DNA of 64,000 nt from Osmia lignaria lignaria (GCF_051020975.1 NW_027478162.1:1920501-1984500); one strand, 5' to 3'; counted from the stretch's first letter, positions 24,854 through 39,342 are shown. Notes: generated by a model not told the origin, from the letters alone. Translations and numbers: made by a program.

Positions 24854-26785
24854 TTGCAGATTTATCTCGAGGGAAGGGGCCTGACGGACATATTTCGAGA
24901 TATTTCTTCTTCTTGTTGTTCTTCTTCTGCACAGCTAAGCTGGAAGTGGCATTTGCGGCTCGCACTAGTGCAGAGTTATCTCAAAGAAAGGGGCCACGGT
25001 GTTTCTGTATCTCTATTATGTTGGTGCGGCTTCGGAACTTTTAAATATCTTGATATATCTCGAGAACTTCGCATCTGATCAAAAAATATCATAGAACATA
25101 AAAAGTAGGAAACTTAATTCTCTACAAAAAAGGTCTCTTAACATTTTGCCATAGCTCGCTTCGTTTCCGAGATATTTGCAGATTTATCTCAAGGGAAGGG
25201 GCCTGACGGACATATTTCGAGATATTTCTTCTTGTTGTTGTTCTTCTTCTGCACAGCTAAGCTGGAAGTGGCATTTACAGCTCGCAATAGTGCAGAGTTA
25301 TCTCAAAGAAAGGGGCCACGGTGTTTCTGTATCTCTATTATGTTGGTGCGGCTTCGGAACTTTTAAATATCTCGATATATCTCGAAAACTACGCTTCTGA
25401 TCAAAAAATATCATAGAACATAAATTGTAGGAAACATAATTCTCTACAAAAAAGGTCTCTTAAGATTTTGCCATAGCTCGTTTCGTTTCCGAGATATTTG
25501 CAGATATATCTCAAGGGAAGGGGCCTGACGGACATATTTCGAGATATTTCTTCTTCTTGTTGTTCTTCTTCTGCACAGCTAAGCTGGAAGTGGCATTTGC
25601 AGCTCGCAATAGTGCAGAGTTATCTCAAACAAAGGGGCCACGGTGTTTCTGTATCTCTATTATGTTGGTGCGGCTTCGGAACTCTTAAATATCTTGATAT
25701 ATCTCGAGAACTTCGCATCTGATCAAAAAATATCATAGAACATAAAAAGTAGGAAACTTAATTCTCTACATAAAAGGTCTCCTAACATTTTGCCATAGCT
25801 CGCTTCGTTTCCGAGATATTTGCAGATTTATCTCAAGGGAAGGGGCCTGACGGACATATTTCGAGATATTTCTTCTTGTTGTTGTTCTTCTTCTGCACAG
25901 CTAAGCTGGAAGTGGCATTTACAGCTCGCAATAGTGCAGAGTTATCTCAAAGAATGGGGCCACGGTGTTTCTGTATCTGTATTATGTTGGTGCGGCTTCG
26001 GAACTTTTAAATATCTCGATATATCTCGAAAACTACGCTTCTGATCAAAAAATATCATAGAACATAAATTGTAGGAAACATAATTCTCTACAAAAAACGT
26101 CTCTTAACATTTTGCAATAGCTCGCTTCGTTTCCGAGATATTTGCAGATTTATCTCGAGGGAAGGGGCCTGACGGACATATTTCGAGATATTTCTTCTTC
26201 TTGTTGTTCTTCTTCTGCACAGCTAAGCTGGAAGTGGCATTTGCGGCTCGCACTAGTGCAGAGTTATCTCAAAGAAAGGGGCCACGGTGTTTCTGTATCT
26301 CTACTATGTTGGTGCGGCTTCGGAACTTTTAAATATCTTGATATATCTCGAGAACTACGCATCTGATCAAAAAATATCATAGAACATAAAAAGTAGGAAA
26401 CTTAATTCTCTACAAATAAAGTCTCTTAACATTTTGCCATAGCTCGCTTCGTTTCCGAGATATTTGCAGATTTATCTCAAGGCAAGGGGCCTGACGGACA
26501 TATTTCGAGATATTTCTTCTTCTTGCTGTTCTTCTTCTGCACAGCTAAGCTGGAAGTGGCATTTGCAGCTCGCAATAGTGCAGAGTTATCTCAAAGAAAG
26601 GGGCCACGGTGTTTCTGTATCTCTATTATGTTGGTGCGGCTTCGGAACTTTTAAATATCTTGATATATCTCGAGAACTACGCATCTGATCAAAAAATATC
26701 ATAGAACATAAAAAGTAGGAAACTTAATTCTCTACAAATAAAGTCTCTTAACATTTTGCCATAGCTCGCTTCGTTTCCGAGATAT
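24854..26785 (+). repeat. 6-mer HOR in neighbourhood E, copy 2
   Basis: Same six types in the same order as 22922-24853, offset 1932. Both copies share the private changes ACATAAAAGGTCTCC (near 23836 and 25768), GAATGGGGCC and AACTCTTAAAT. Only the 3' half of the sixth monomer differs, keeping the CTCGAGAAC end here. Confidence 0.85.
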
Positions 26786-29700
26786 TTGCAGATTTATCTC
26801 AAGGCAAGGGGCCTGACGGACATATTTCGAGATATTTCTTCTTCTTGCTGTTCTTCTTCTGCACAGCTAAGCTGGAAGTGGCATTTGCAGCTCGCAATAG
26901 TGCAGAGTTATCTCAAAGAAAGGGGCCACGATGCTTCTGTATCTCTATTATGTTGGTGCGGCTTCGGAACTTTTAAATATCTTGATATATCTCGAGAACT
27001 ACGCATCTGATCAAAAAATATCATAGAACATAAAAAGTAGGAAACTTAATTCTCTATAAATAAAGTCTCTTAACATTTTGCCATAGCTCGCTTCGTTTCC
27101 GAGATATTTGCAGATTTATCTCAAGGGAAGGGGCCTGACGGACATATTTCGAGATATTTCTTCTTCTTGTTGTTCTTCTTCTGCACAGCTAAGCTGGAAG
27201 TGGCATTTGCGGCTCGCACTAGTGCAGAGTTATCTCAAAGAAAGGGGCCACGGTGTTTCTGTATCTCTATTATGTTGGTGCGGCTTCGGAACTTTTAAAT
27301 ATCTCGATATATCTCGAAAACTACGCTTCTGATCAAAAAATATCATAGAACATAAATTGTAGGAAACATAATTCTCTACAAAAAAGGTCTCTTAAGATTT
27401 TGCCATAGCTCGTTTCGTTTCCGAGATATTTGCAGATATATCTCAAGAGAAGGGGCCTGACGGACATATTTCGAGATATTTCTTCTTGTTGTTGTTCTTC
27501 TTCTGCACAGCTAAGCTGGAAGTGGCATTTCCAGCTCGCAATAGTGCAGAGTTATCTCAAAGAAAGGGGCCACGGTGTTTCTGTATCTCTATTATGTTGG
27601 TGCGGCTTCGGAACTTTTAAATATCTCGATATATCTCGAAAACTACGCTTCTGATCAAAAAATATCATAGAACATAAATTGTAGGAAACATAATTCTCTA
27701 CAAAAAAGGTCTCTTAAGATTTTGCCATAGCTCGTTTCGTTTCCGAGATATTTGCAGATATATCTCAAGGGAAGGGGCCTGACGGACATATTTCGAGATA
27801 TTTCTTCTTCTTGTTGTTCTTCTTCTGCACAGCTAAGCTGGAAGTGGCATTTGCAGCTCGCAATAGTGCAGAGTTATCTCAAACAAAGGGGCCACGGTGT
27901 TTCTGTATCTCTATTATGTTGGTGCGGCTTCGGAACTTTTAAATATCTTGATATATCTCGAGAACTACGCATCTGATCAAAAAATATCATAGAACATAAA
28001 AAGTAGGAAACTTAATTCTCTATAAATAAAGTCTCTTAACATTTTGCCATAGCTCGCTTCGTTTCCGAGATATTTGCAGATTTATCTCGAGGGAAGGGGC
28101 CTGACGGACATATTTCGAGATATTTCTTCTTCTTGTTGTTCTTCTTCTGCACAGCTAAGCTGGAAGTGGCATTTGCGGCTCGCACTAGTGCAGAGTTATC
28201 TCAAAGAAAGGGGCCACGGTGTTTCTGTATCTCTACTATGTTGGTGCGGCTTCGGAACTTTTAAATATCTTGATATATCTCGAGAACTACGCATCTGATC
28301 AAAAAATATCATAGAACATGAAAAGTAGGAAACTTAATTCTCTACAAAAAAGGTCTCTTAACATTTTGCCATAGCTCGCTTCGTTTCCGAGATATTTGCA
28401 GATTTATCTCAAGGGAAGTGGCCTGACGGACATATTTCGAGATATTTCTTCTTCTTGTTGTTCTTCTTCTGCACAGCTAAGCTGGAAGTGGCATTTGCAG
28501 CTCGCAATAGTGCAGAGTTATCTCAAAGAAAGGGGCCACGGTGTTTCTGTATCTCTATTATGTTGGTGCGGCTTCGGAACTTTTAAATATCTTGATATAT
28601 CTCGAGAACTACGCATCTGATCAAAAAATATCATAGAACATAAAAAGTAGGAAACTTAATTCTCTACAAAAAAGGTCTCTTAACATTTTGCCATAGCTCG
28701 CTTGGTTTCCGAGATATTTGCAGATTTATCTCAAGGGAAGGGGCCTTACGGACATATTTCGAGATATTTCTTCTTCTTGTTGTTCTTCTTCTGCACAGCT
28801 AAGCTGGAAGTGGCATTTGCAGCTCGCAATAGTGCAGAGTTATCTCAAAGAAAGGGGCCACGGTGTTTCTGTATCTCTATTATGTTGGTGCGGCTTCGGA
28901 ACTTTTAAATATCTCGATATATCTCGAAAACTACGCTTCTGATCAAAAAATATCATAGAACGTAAATTGTAGGAAACATAATTCTCTACAAAAAAGGTCT
29001 CTTAACATTTTGCCATAGCTCGCTTCGTTTCCGAGATATTTGCAGATTTATCTCAAAGGAAGGGGTCTGACGGACATATTTCGAGATATTTCTTCTTCTT
29101 GTTGTACTTCTTCTGCACAGCTAAGCTCGAAGTGGCATTTGCAGCTCGCAATAGTGCAGAGTTATCTCAAAGAAAGAGGCCACGGTGTTTCTGTACCTCT
29201 ATTATATTGGTGCAGCTTCGGTACTTTTACATATCTTGATATATCTCGAGAACTACGCATCTGATCAAAAAATATCATAGAACATAAATAGTAGGAAACT
29301 TAATTCTCTACAAAAAAGGTCTCTCAACATTTTGCCATAGCTCGCTTCGTTTCCGAGATATTTGCAGATTTATCTCAAGGGAAGGGGCCTGACGGACATA
29401 TTTCTAGATATTTCTTCTTCTTGTTGTTCTTCTTCTGCACAGCTAAGCTGGAAGTGGCATTTGCGGCTCGCACTAGTGCAGAGTTATCTCAAAGAAGGGG
29501 GCCACGGTGTTTCTGTATCTCTATTATGTTGGTGCGGCTTCGGAACTTTTAAATATCTTGATATATCTCGAGAACTACGCATCTGATCAAAAAATATCAT
29601 AGGACATAAATAGTAGGAAACTTAATTCTCTACAAAAAAGGTCTCTCAACATTTTGCCATAGCTCGCTTCGTTTCCGAGATATTTGCAGATTTATCTCAA

Positions 29701-32700
29701 GGGAAGGGGCCTGACGGACATATTTCTAGATATTTCTTCTTCTTGTTGTTCTTCTTCTGCACAGCTAAGCTGGAAGTGGCATTTGCAGCTCGCAATAGTG
29801 CAGAGTTATATCAAAGAAAGGGGCCACGGTGTTTCTGTATCTCTATTATGTTGGTGCGGCTTCGGAACTTTTAAATATCTTGATATATGTCGAGAACTAC
29901 GCATCTGGTCAAAAAATATCATACAACATAAATAGTAGGAAACTTAATTCTCTACAAAAAAGGTCTCTCAACATTTTGCCATAGCTCGCTTCGTTTCCGA
30001 GATATTTGCACATTTATCTCAAGGGAAGGGGCCTAACGGACATATTTCGAGATATTTCTTCTTCTTGTTGTTCTTCTTCTGCACAGCTAAGCTGGAAGTG
30101 GCATTTGCGGCTCGCAATAGTGCAGAGTTATCTCAAAGAAAGGGGCCACGGTGTTTCTGTATCTCTATTATGTTGGTGCGGCTTCGGAACTTTTAAATAT
30201 CTTGATATATCTCGAGAACTACGCATCTGATCAAAAAATATCATAGAACATAAAAAGTAGGAAACTTAATTCTCTACAAAAAAGGTCTCTCAACATTTTG
30301 CCATAGCTCGCTTCATTTCCGAGATATTTGCAGATTTATCTCAAGGGAAGGGGCCTAACGCACATATTTCGAGATATTTCTTCTTCTTGTTGTTCTTCTT
30401 CTGCACAGCTTAGCTGGAAGTGGCATTTGCAGCTCGCAATAGTGCAGAGTTATCTCAAAGAAAGGGGCCACGGTGTTTCTGTATCTCTATTATGTTGGTG
30501 CGGCTTCGGAACTTTTAAATATCTTGATATATCTCAAGAACTACGCATCTGATCAAAAAATATCATAGAACATAAATAGTAGGAAACTTAATTCTCTACA
30601 AAAATGGTCTCTCAACATTTTGCCATAGCTCGCTTCGTTTCCGAGATATTTGCACATTTATCTCAAGGGAAGGGGCCTAACGGACATATTTCGAGATATT
30701 TCTTCTTCTTGTTGTTCTTCTTCTGTACAGCTAAGCTGGAAGTGGCATTTGCGGCTCGCACTAGTGCAGAGTTATCTCAAAGAAAGGGGCCACGGTGTTT
30801 CTGTATCTCTATTATGTTGGTGCAGCTTCGGAACTTTTAAATATCTTGATATATCTCGAGAACTACGCATCTGATCAAAAAATATCATACAACATAAATA
30901 GTAGGAAACTTAATTCTCTACAAAAAAGGTCTCTCATCATTTTGCCATAGCTCGCTTCGTTTCCGAGATATTTGCACATTTATCTCAAGGGAAGGGGCCT
31001 AACGGACATATTTCGAGATATTTCTTCTTCTTGTTGTTCTTCTTCTGCACAGCTAAGCTGGAAGTGGCATTTGCAGCTCGCAATAGTGCAGAGTTATCTC
31101 AAAGAAAGGGGCCACGGTGTTTCTGTATCTCTATTATGTTGGTGCGGCTTCGGAACTTTTAAATATCTCGATATATCTCGAAAACTACGCTTCTGATCAA
31201 AAAATATCATAGAACATAAATTGTAGGAAACATAATTCTCTACAAAAAACGTCTCTTAACATTTTGCCATAGCTCGCTTCGTTTCCGAGATATTTGCAGA
31301 TTCAGCTCAAAGGAACGGGCCTGACGGACATATTTCGAGATATTTCTTCTTCTTGTTGTTCTTCTTCTGCACAGCTAAACTGGAAGTGGCATTTCCAGCT
31401 CGCAATAGTGCAGAGTTATCTCAAAGAAAGGGGCCACGGTGTTTCTGTATCTCTATTATGTTGGTGCGGCTTCGGAACTTTTAAATATCTTGATATATCT
31501 GGAGAACTACGCATCTGATCAAAAAATATCACAGAACATAAAAAGTAGGAAACTTAATTCTCTACAAAAAAGGTCTCTTAACATTTTGCCATAGCTCGCT
31601 TCGTTTCCGAGATATTTGCAGATTTATCTCAAGGGAAGGGGCCTGACGGACATATTTCGAGATATTTCTTCTTCTTGTTGTTCTTCTTCTGCACAGCTAA
31701 GCTGGAAGTGGCATTTGCAGCTCGCAATAGTGCAGAGTTATCTCAAAGAAAGGGGCCACGGTGTTTCTGTATCTCTATTATGTTGGTGCGGCTTCGGAAC
31801 TTTTAAATATCTTGACATATCTCGAGAACTACGCATCTGATCAAAAAATATCATAGAACATAAAAAGTAGGAAACATAATTCTCTACAAAAAACGTCTCT
31901 TAACATTTTGCCATAGCTCGCTTCGTTTTCGAGATATTTGCAGATTCAGCTCAAAGTAACGGGCCTGACGGACATATTTCGAGATATTTCTTCTTCTTGT
32001 TGTTCTTCTTCTGCACAGCTAAGCTGGAAGTGGCACTTACAGCTCGCAATAGTGCAGAGTTATCTCAAAGAAAGGGGCCACGGTGTTTCTGTATCTCTAT
32101 TATGTTGGTGCGGCTTCGGAACTTTTCAATATCTTGATATATCCCGAGAACTACGCATCTGATCAAAAAATATCATAGAACATAAAAAGTAGGAAACTTA
32201 ATTCTCTACAAAAAAGGTCTCTTAACATTTTGCCATAGCTCGCTTCGTTTCCGAGATATTTGCAGATTTATCTCAAGGGAAGGGGCCTGACGGACATATT
32301 TCAAGATATTTCTTCTTCTTGTTGTTCTTCTTCTGCACAGCTAAGCTGGAAGTGGCATTTGCAGCTCGCAATAGTGCAGAGTTATCTCAAAGAAGGGGGC
32401 CACGGTGTTTCTGTATCTTTATTATGTTGGTGCGGCTTCGGAACTTTTAAATATCTTGATATATCTCGAGAACTACGCATCTGATCAAAAAATATCATAG
32501 AACATAAATAGTAGGAAACTTAATTCTCTACAAAAAAGGTCTCTCAACATTTTGCCATAGCTCGCTTCGTTTCCGAGATATTTGCAGATTTATCTCAAGG
32601 GAAGGGGCCTGACGGACATATTTCTAGATATTTCTTCTTCTTGTTGTTCTTCTTCTGCACAGCTAAGCTGGAAGTGGCATTTGCAGCTCGCAATAGTGCA

Positions 32701-34835
32701 GAGTTATATCAAAGAAAGGGGCCACGGTGTTTCTGTATCTCTATTATGTTGGTGCGGCTTCGGAACTTTTAAATATCTTGATATATCTCGAGAACTACGC
32801 ATCTGGTCAAAAAATATCATACAACATAAATAGTAGGAAACTTAATTCTCTACAAAAATGATCTCTCAACATTTTGCCATAGCTCGCTTCGTTTCCGAGA
32901 TATTTGCACATTTATCTCAAGGGAAGGGGCCTGACGGACATATTTCGAGATATTTCTTCTTCTTGTTGTTCTTCTTCTGCACAGCTCAGCTGGAAGTGGC
33001 ATTTGCAGCTCGCAATAGTGCAGAGTTATCTCAAAGAAAGGGGCCACGGTGTTTCTGTATCTCTATTATGTTGGTGCGGCTTCGGAACTTTTAAATATCT
33101 TGACATATCTCGAGAACTACGCATCTGATCAAAAAATATCATAGAACATAAAAAGTAGGAAACATAATTCTCTACAAAAAACGTCTCTTAACATTTTGCC
33201 ATAGCTCGCTTCGTTTTCGAGATATTTGCAGATTCAGCTCAAAGTAACGGGCCTGACGGACATATTTCGAGATATTTCTTCTTCTTGTTGTTCTTCTTCT
33301 GCACAGCTAAGCTGGAAGTGGCATTTGCAGCTCGCAATAGTGCAGAGTTATCTCAAAGAAGGGGGCCACGGTGTTTCTGTATCTCTATTATGTTGGTGCG
33401 GCTTCGGAACTTTTAAATATCTTGATATATCTCGAGAACTACGCATCTGATCAAAAAATATCATAGAACATAAATAGTAGGAAACCTAATTCTCTACAAA
33501 AAAGGTCTCCCAACATTTTGCCATAGCTCGCTTCATTTCCGAGATATTTGCACATATATCTCAAGGGAAGGGGCCTAACGGACATATTTCGAGATATTTC
33601 TTCTTCTTGTTGTTCTTCTTCTGCACAGCGAAGCTGGAAGTGGCATTTGCAGCTCGCAATAGTGCAGAGTTATCTCAAAGAAAGGGGCCACGGTGTTTCT
33701 GTATCTCTATTATGTTGGTGCGGCTTCGGAACTTTTAAATATCTTGATATATCTCGAGAACTACGCATCTGATCAAAAAATATCATAGAACATAAATAGT
33801 AGGAAACTTAATTCTCTACAAAAAAGGTCTCTGAACATTTTGCCATAGCTCGCTTCGTTTCCGAGATATTTGCACATTTATCTCAAGGGAAGGGGCCTAA
33901 CGGACATATTTCGAGATATTTCTTCTTCTTGTTGTTCTTCTTCTGCACAGCTAAGCTGGAAGTGGCATTTGCGGCTCGCACTAGTGCAGAGTTATCTCAA
34001 AGAAAGGGGCCACGGTGTTTCTGTATCTCTATTATGTTGGTGCGGCTTCGGAACTTTTAAATATCTTGACATATCTCGAGAACTACGCATCTGATCAAAA
34101 AATATCATAGAACATAAAAAGTAGGAAACATAATTCTCTACAAAAAACGTCTCTTAACATTTTGCCATAGCTCGCTTCGTTTTCGAGATATTTGCAGATT
34201 CAGCTCAAAGTAACGGGCCTGACGGACATATTTCGAGATATTTCTTCTTCTTGTTGTTCTTCTTCTGCACAGCTAAGCTGGAAGTGGCATTTGCAGCTCG
34301 CAATAGTGCAGAGTTATCTCAAAGAAGGGGGCCACGGTGTTTCTGTATCTCTATTATGTTGGTGCGGCTTCGGAACTTTTAAATATCTTGATATATCTCG
34401 AGAACTACGCATCTGATCAAAAAATATCATAGAACATAAATAGTAGGAAACTTAATTCTCTACAAAAAAGGTCTCCCAACATTTTGCCATAGCTCGCTTC
34501 ATTTCCGAGATATTTGCACATATATCTCAAGGGAAGGGGCCTGACGGACATATTTCGAGATATTTCTTCTTCTTGTTGTTCTTCTTCTGCACAGCTAAGC
34601 TGGAAGTGGCATTTGCAGCTCGCAATAGTGCAGAGTTATCTCAAAGAAGGGGGCCACGGTGTTTCTGTATCTCTATTATGTTGGTGCGGCTTCGGAACTT
34701 TTAAATATCTTGATATATCTCGAGAACTACGCATCTGATCAAAAAATATCATAGAACATAAATAGTAGGAAACTTAATTCTCTACAAAAAAGGTCTCTGA
34801 ACATTTTGCCATAGCTCGCTTCGTTTCCGAGATAT

Positions 34836-36767
34836 TTGCACATTTATCTCAAGGGAAGGGGCCTAACGGACATATTTCGAGATATTTCTTCTTCTTGTTG
34901 TTCTTCTTCTGCACAGCTAAGCTGGAAGTGGCATTTGCGGCTCGCACTAGTGCAGAGTTATCTCAAAGAAAGGGGCCACGGTGTTTCTGTATCTCTATTA
35001 TGTTGGTGCGGCTTCGGAACTTTTAAATATCTTGACATATCTCGAGAACTACGCATCTGATCAAAAAATATCATAGAACATAAAAAGTAGGAAACATAAT
35101 TCTCTACAAAAAACGTCTCTTAACATTTTGCCATAGCTCGCTTCGTTTTCGAGATATTTGCAGATTCAGCTCAAAGTAACGGGCCTGACGGACATATTTC
35201 GAGATATTTCTTCTTCTTGTTGTTCTTCTTCTGCACAGCTAAGCTGGAAGTGGCATTTGCAGCTCGCAATAGTGCAGAGTTATCTCAAAGAAGGGGGCCA
35301 CGGTGTTTCTGTATCTCTATTATGTTGGTGCGGCTTCGGAACTTTTAAATATCTTGATATATCTCGAGAACTACGCATCTGATCAAAAAATATCATAGAA
35401 CATAAATAGTAGGAAACTTAATTCTCTACAAAAAAGGTCTCCCAACATTTTGCCATAGCTCGCTTCATTTCCGAGATATTTGCACATATATCTCAAGGGA
35501 AGGGGCCTAACGGACATATTTCGAGATATTTCTTCTTCTTGCTGTTCTTCTTCTGCACAGCGAAGCTGGAAGTGGCATTTGCAGCTCGCAATAGTGCAGA
35601 GTTATCTCAAAGAAAGGGGCCACGGTGTTTCTGTATCTCTATTATGTTGGTGCGGCTTCGGAACTTTTAAATATCTTGATATATCTCGAGAACTACGCAT
35701 CTGATCAAAAAATATCATAGAAGATAAATAGTAGGAAACTTAATTCTCTACAAAAAAGGTCTCTCAACATTTTGCCATAGCTCGCTTCGTTTCCGAGATA
35801 TTTGCACATTTATCTCAAGGGAAGGGGCCTAACGGACATATTTCGAGATATTTCTTCTTCTTGTTGTTCTTCTTCTGCACAGCTAAGCTGGAAGTGGCAT
35901 TTGCAGCTCGCAATAGTGCAGAGTTATCTCAAAGAAGGGGGCCACGGTGTTTCTGTATCTCTATTATGTTGGTGCGGCTTCGGAACTTTTAAATATCTTG
36001 ATATATCTCGAGAACTACGCATCTGATCAAAAAATATCATAGAACATAAATAGTAGGAAACTTAATTCTCTACAAAAAAGGTCTCTCAACATTTTGCCAT
36101 AGCTCGCTTCGTTTCCGAGATATTTGCACATTTATCTCAAGGGAAGGGGCCTAACGGACATATTTCGAGATATTTCTTCTTCTTGTTGTTCTTCTTCTGC
36201 ACAGCTAAGCTGGAAGTGGCATTTGCGGCTCGCACTAGTGCAGAGTTATCTCAAAGAAAGGGGCCACGGTGTTTCTGTATCTCTATTATGTTGGTGCGGC
36301 TTCGGAACTTTTAAATATCTTGATATATCTCGAGAACTACGCAACTGATCAATAAATATCATGGAACATAAAAAGTAGAAAACTTAATTCTCTACAAAAA
36401 ACGTCTCCTAACATTTTGCCATAGCTCGCTTCGTTTTCGAGATATTTGCAGATTCAGCTCAAAGTAACGGGCCTGACGGGCATATTTCGAGATATTTCTT
36501 CTTCTTGTTGTACTTCTTCTGCACAGCTAAGCTGGAAGTGGCATTTGCAGCTCGCAATAGTGCAGAGTTATCTCAAAGAAAGGGGCCACGGTGTTTCTGT
36601 ATCTCTATTATGTTGGTGCGGCTTCGGAACTTTTAAATATCTTGATATATCTCGAGAACTACGCATCTGATCAAAAAATATCATAGAACATAAATAGTAG
36701 GAAACTTAATTCTCTACAAAAAAGGTCTCTGAACATTTTGCCATAGCTCGCTTCGTTTCCGAGATAT
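34836..36767 (+). repeat. 6-mer HOR in neighbourhood F, copy 1
   Basis: Six monomers, 1932 bp (34836, 35158, 35480, 35802, 36124, 36446). Diagnostic features in order: CTTGACATATC with ACGTCTCTT; CAAAGTAACGG with GTCTCCCAAC; CACAGCGAAGC with AGAAGATAAATAG; AAGAAGGGGG; ATCATGGAAC with GTAGAAAACTT; CTGACGGGCAT with TTGTACTTC. Its fifth unit has private GCAACTGATCAATAAATATC. Confidence 0.9.
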
Positions 36768-38699
36768 TTGCACATTTATCTCAAGGGAAGGGGCCTAACG
36801 GACATATTTCGAGATATTTCTTCTTCTTGTTGTTCTTCTTCTGCACAGCTAAGCTGGAAGTGGCATTTGCGGCTCGCACTAGTGCAGAGTTATCTCAAAG
36901 AAAGGGGCCACGGTGTTTCTGTATCTCTATTATGTTGGTGCGGCTTCGGAACTTTTAAATATCTTGACATATCTCGAGAACTACGCATCTGATCAAAAAA
37001 TATCATAGAACATAAAAAGTAGGAAACATAATTCTCTACAAAAAACGTCTCTTAACATTTTGCCATAGCTCGCTTCGTTTTCGAGATATTTGCAGATTCA
37101 GCTCAAAGTAACGGGCCTGACGGACATATTTCGAGATATTTCTTCTTCTTGTTGTTCTTCTTCTGCACAGCTAAGCTGGAAGTGGCATTTGCAGCTCGCA
37201 ATAGTGCAGAGTTATCTCAAAGAAGGGGGCCACGGTGTTTCTGTATCTCTATTATGTTGGTGCGGCTTCGGAACTTTTAAATATCTTGATATATCTCGAG
37301 AACTACGCATCTGATCAAAAAATATCATAGAACATAAATAGTAGGAAACTTAATTCTCTACAAAAAAGGTCTCCCAACATTTTGCCATAGCTCGCTTCAT
37401 TTCCGAGATATTTGCACATATATCTCAAGGGAAGGGGCCTAACGGACATATTTCGAGATATGTCTTCTTCTTGCTGTTCTTCTTCTGCACAGCGAAGCTG
37501 GAAGTGGCATTTGCAGCTCGCAATAGTGCAGAGTTATCTCAAAGAAAGGGGCCACGGTGTTTCTGTATCTCTATTATGTTGGTGCGGCTTCGGAACTTTT
37601 AAATATCTTGATATATCTCGAGAACTACGCATCTGATCAAAAAATATCATAGAAGATAAATAGTAGGAAACTTAATTCTCTACAAAAAAGGTCTCTCAAC
37701 ATTTTGCCATAGCTCGCTTCGTTTCCGAGATATTTGCACATTTATCTCAAGGGAAGGGGCCTAACGGACATATTTCGAGATATTTCTTCTTCTTGTTGTT
37801 CTTCTTCTGCACAGCTAAGCTGGAAGTGGCATTTGCAGCTCGCAATAGTGCAGAGTTATCTCAAAGAAGGGGGCCACGGTGTTTCTGTATCTCTATTATG
37901 TTGGTGCGGCTTCGGAACTTTTAAATATCTTGATATATCTCGAGAACTACGCATCTGATCAAAAAATATCATAGAACATAAATAGTAGGAAACTTAATTC
38001 TCTACAAAAAAGGTCTCTCAACATTTTGCCATAGCTCGCTTCGTTTCCGAGATATTTGCACATTTATCTCAAGGGAAGGGGCCTAACGGACATATTTCGA
38101 GATATTTCTTCTTCTTGTTGTTCTTCTTCTGCACAGCTAAGCTGGAAGTGGCATTTGCGGCTCGCACTAGTGCAGAGTTATCTCAAAGAAAGGGGCCACG
38201 GTGTTTCTGTATCTCTATTATGTTGGTGCGGCTTCGGAACTTTTAAATATCTTGATATATCTCGAGAACTACGCATCTGATCAAAAAATATCATGGAACA
38301 TAAAAAGTAGAAAACTTAATTCTCTACAAAAAACGTCTCCTAACATTTTGCCATAGCTCGCTTCGTTTTCGAGATATTTGCAGATTCAGCTCAAAGTAAC
38401 GGGCCTGACGGGCATATTTCGAGATATTTCTTCTTCTTGTTGTACTTCTTCTGCACAGCTAAGCTGGAAGTGGCATTTGCAGCTCGCAATAGTGCAGAGT
38501 TATCTCAAAGAAAGGGGCCACGGTGTTTCTGTATCTCTATTATGTTGGTGCGGCTTCGGAACTTTTAAATATCTTGATATATCTCGAGAACTACGCATCT
38601 GATCAAAAAATATCATAGAACATAAATAGTAGGAAACTTAATTCTCTACAAAAAAGGTCTCTCCACATTTTGCCATAGCTCGCTTCGTTTCCGAGATAT
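36768..38699 (+). repeat. 6-mer HOR in neighbourhood F, copy 2
   Basis: Same six monomers in the same order, offset exactly 1932 bp. Private differences include GAGATATGTC near 37461. Every diagnostic feature listed for copy 1 recurs, so this is a recent block duplication. Confidence 0.9.
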
Positions 38700-39342
38700 T
38701 TGCAGATTTATCTCAAGGGAAGGGGCCTGACGGATATATTTCGAGATATTTCTTCTTCTTGTTGTTCTTCTTCTGCACAGCTAAGCTGGAAGTGGCATTT
38801 GCGGCTCGCACTAGTGCAGAGTTATCTCAAAGAAAGGGGCCACGGTGTTTCTGTATCTCTATTATGTTGGTGCGGCTTCGGAACTTTTAAATATCTTGAT
38901 ATATCTCGAGAACTACGCATCTGATCAAAAAATATCATAGAACATAAATAGTAGGAAACTTAATTCTCTACAAAAAAGGTCTCTCAACATTTGGCATAGC
39001 TCGCTTCGTTTCCGAGATATTTGCACATTTATCTCAAGGGAAGGGGCCTAACGGACATATTTCGAGATATTTCTTCTTCTTGTTGTTCTTCTTCTGCACA
39101 GCTAAGCTGGAAGTGGCATTTGCGGCTCGCACTAGTGCAGAGTTATCTCAAAGAAAGGGGCCAGTGTGTTTCTGTATCTCTATTATGTTGGTGCAGCTTC
39201 GGAACTTTTAAATATCTTGATATATCTCGAGAACTACGCATCTGATCAAAAAATATCATAGAACATAAATAGTAGGAAACTTAATTCTCTACAAAAAAGG
39301 TCTCTCAACATTTTGCCATAGCTCGCTTCGTTTCCGAGATAT

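Larger units (their letters stand above)
19058..28395 (+). repeat. Neighbourhood E: four marker types in shifting order
   Basis: Twenty-nine monomers. Four marker alleles circulate: CTCAAACAAAGG (19702, 22278, 23566, 25498, 27752), TTCTTGTTGTTGTTC, CTCGAGGGAAGG with TTTTGCAATAGC upstream (20346, 22922, 24210, 24854, 26142; a related form at 28074), and CAAGGCAAGG (20668, 20990, 21634, 24532, 26464, 26786). The first marker recurs at spacings of 8, 4, 6 and 7 monomers. A well-matched 6-mer duplication lies inside (22922-26785). Confidence 0.8.
28396..38699 (+). repeat. Neighbourhood F: GCACATTT/GCACATAT monomers and 3/6-mer HOR
   Basis: Thirty-two monomers. From 30006 many units have TTTGCACAT in place of TTTGCAGAT and CCTAACGG in place of CCTGACGG. 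A second class has CAGATTCAGCTCAAAGTAAC (31938, 33226, 34192, 35158, 36446, 37090, 38378), alternating with them. Units 29684 and 32582, nine monomers apart, share TTTCTAGATATTTC, TTATATCAAAG and CATCTGGTCAAAA. The right end is a clean 6-mer duplication (34836-38699). Confidence 0.8.
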
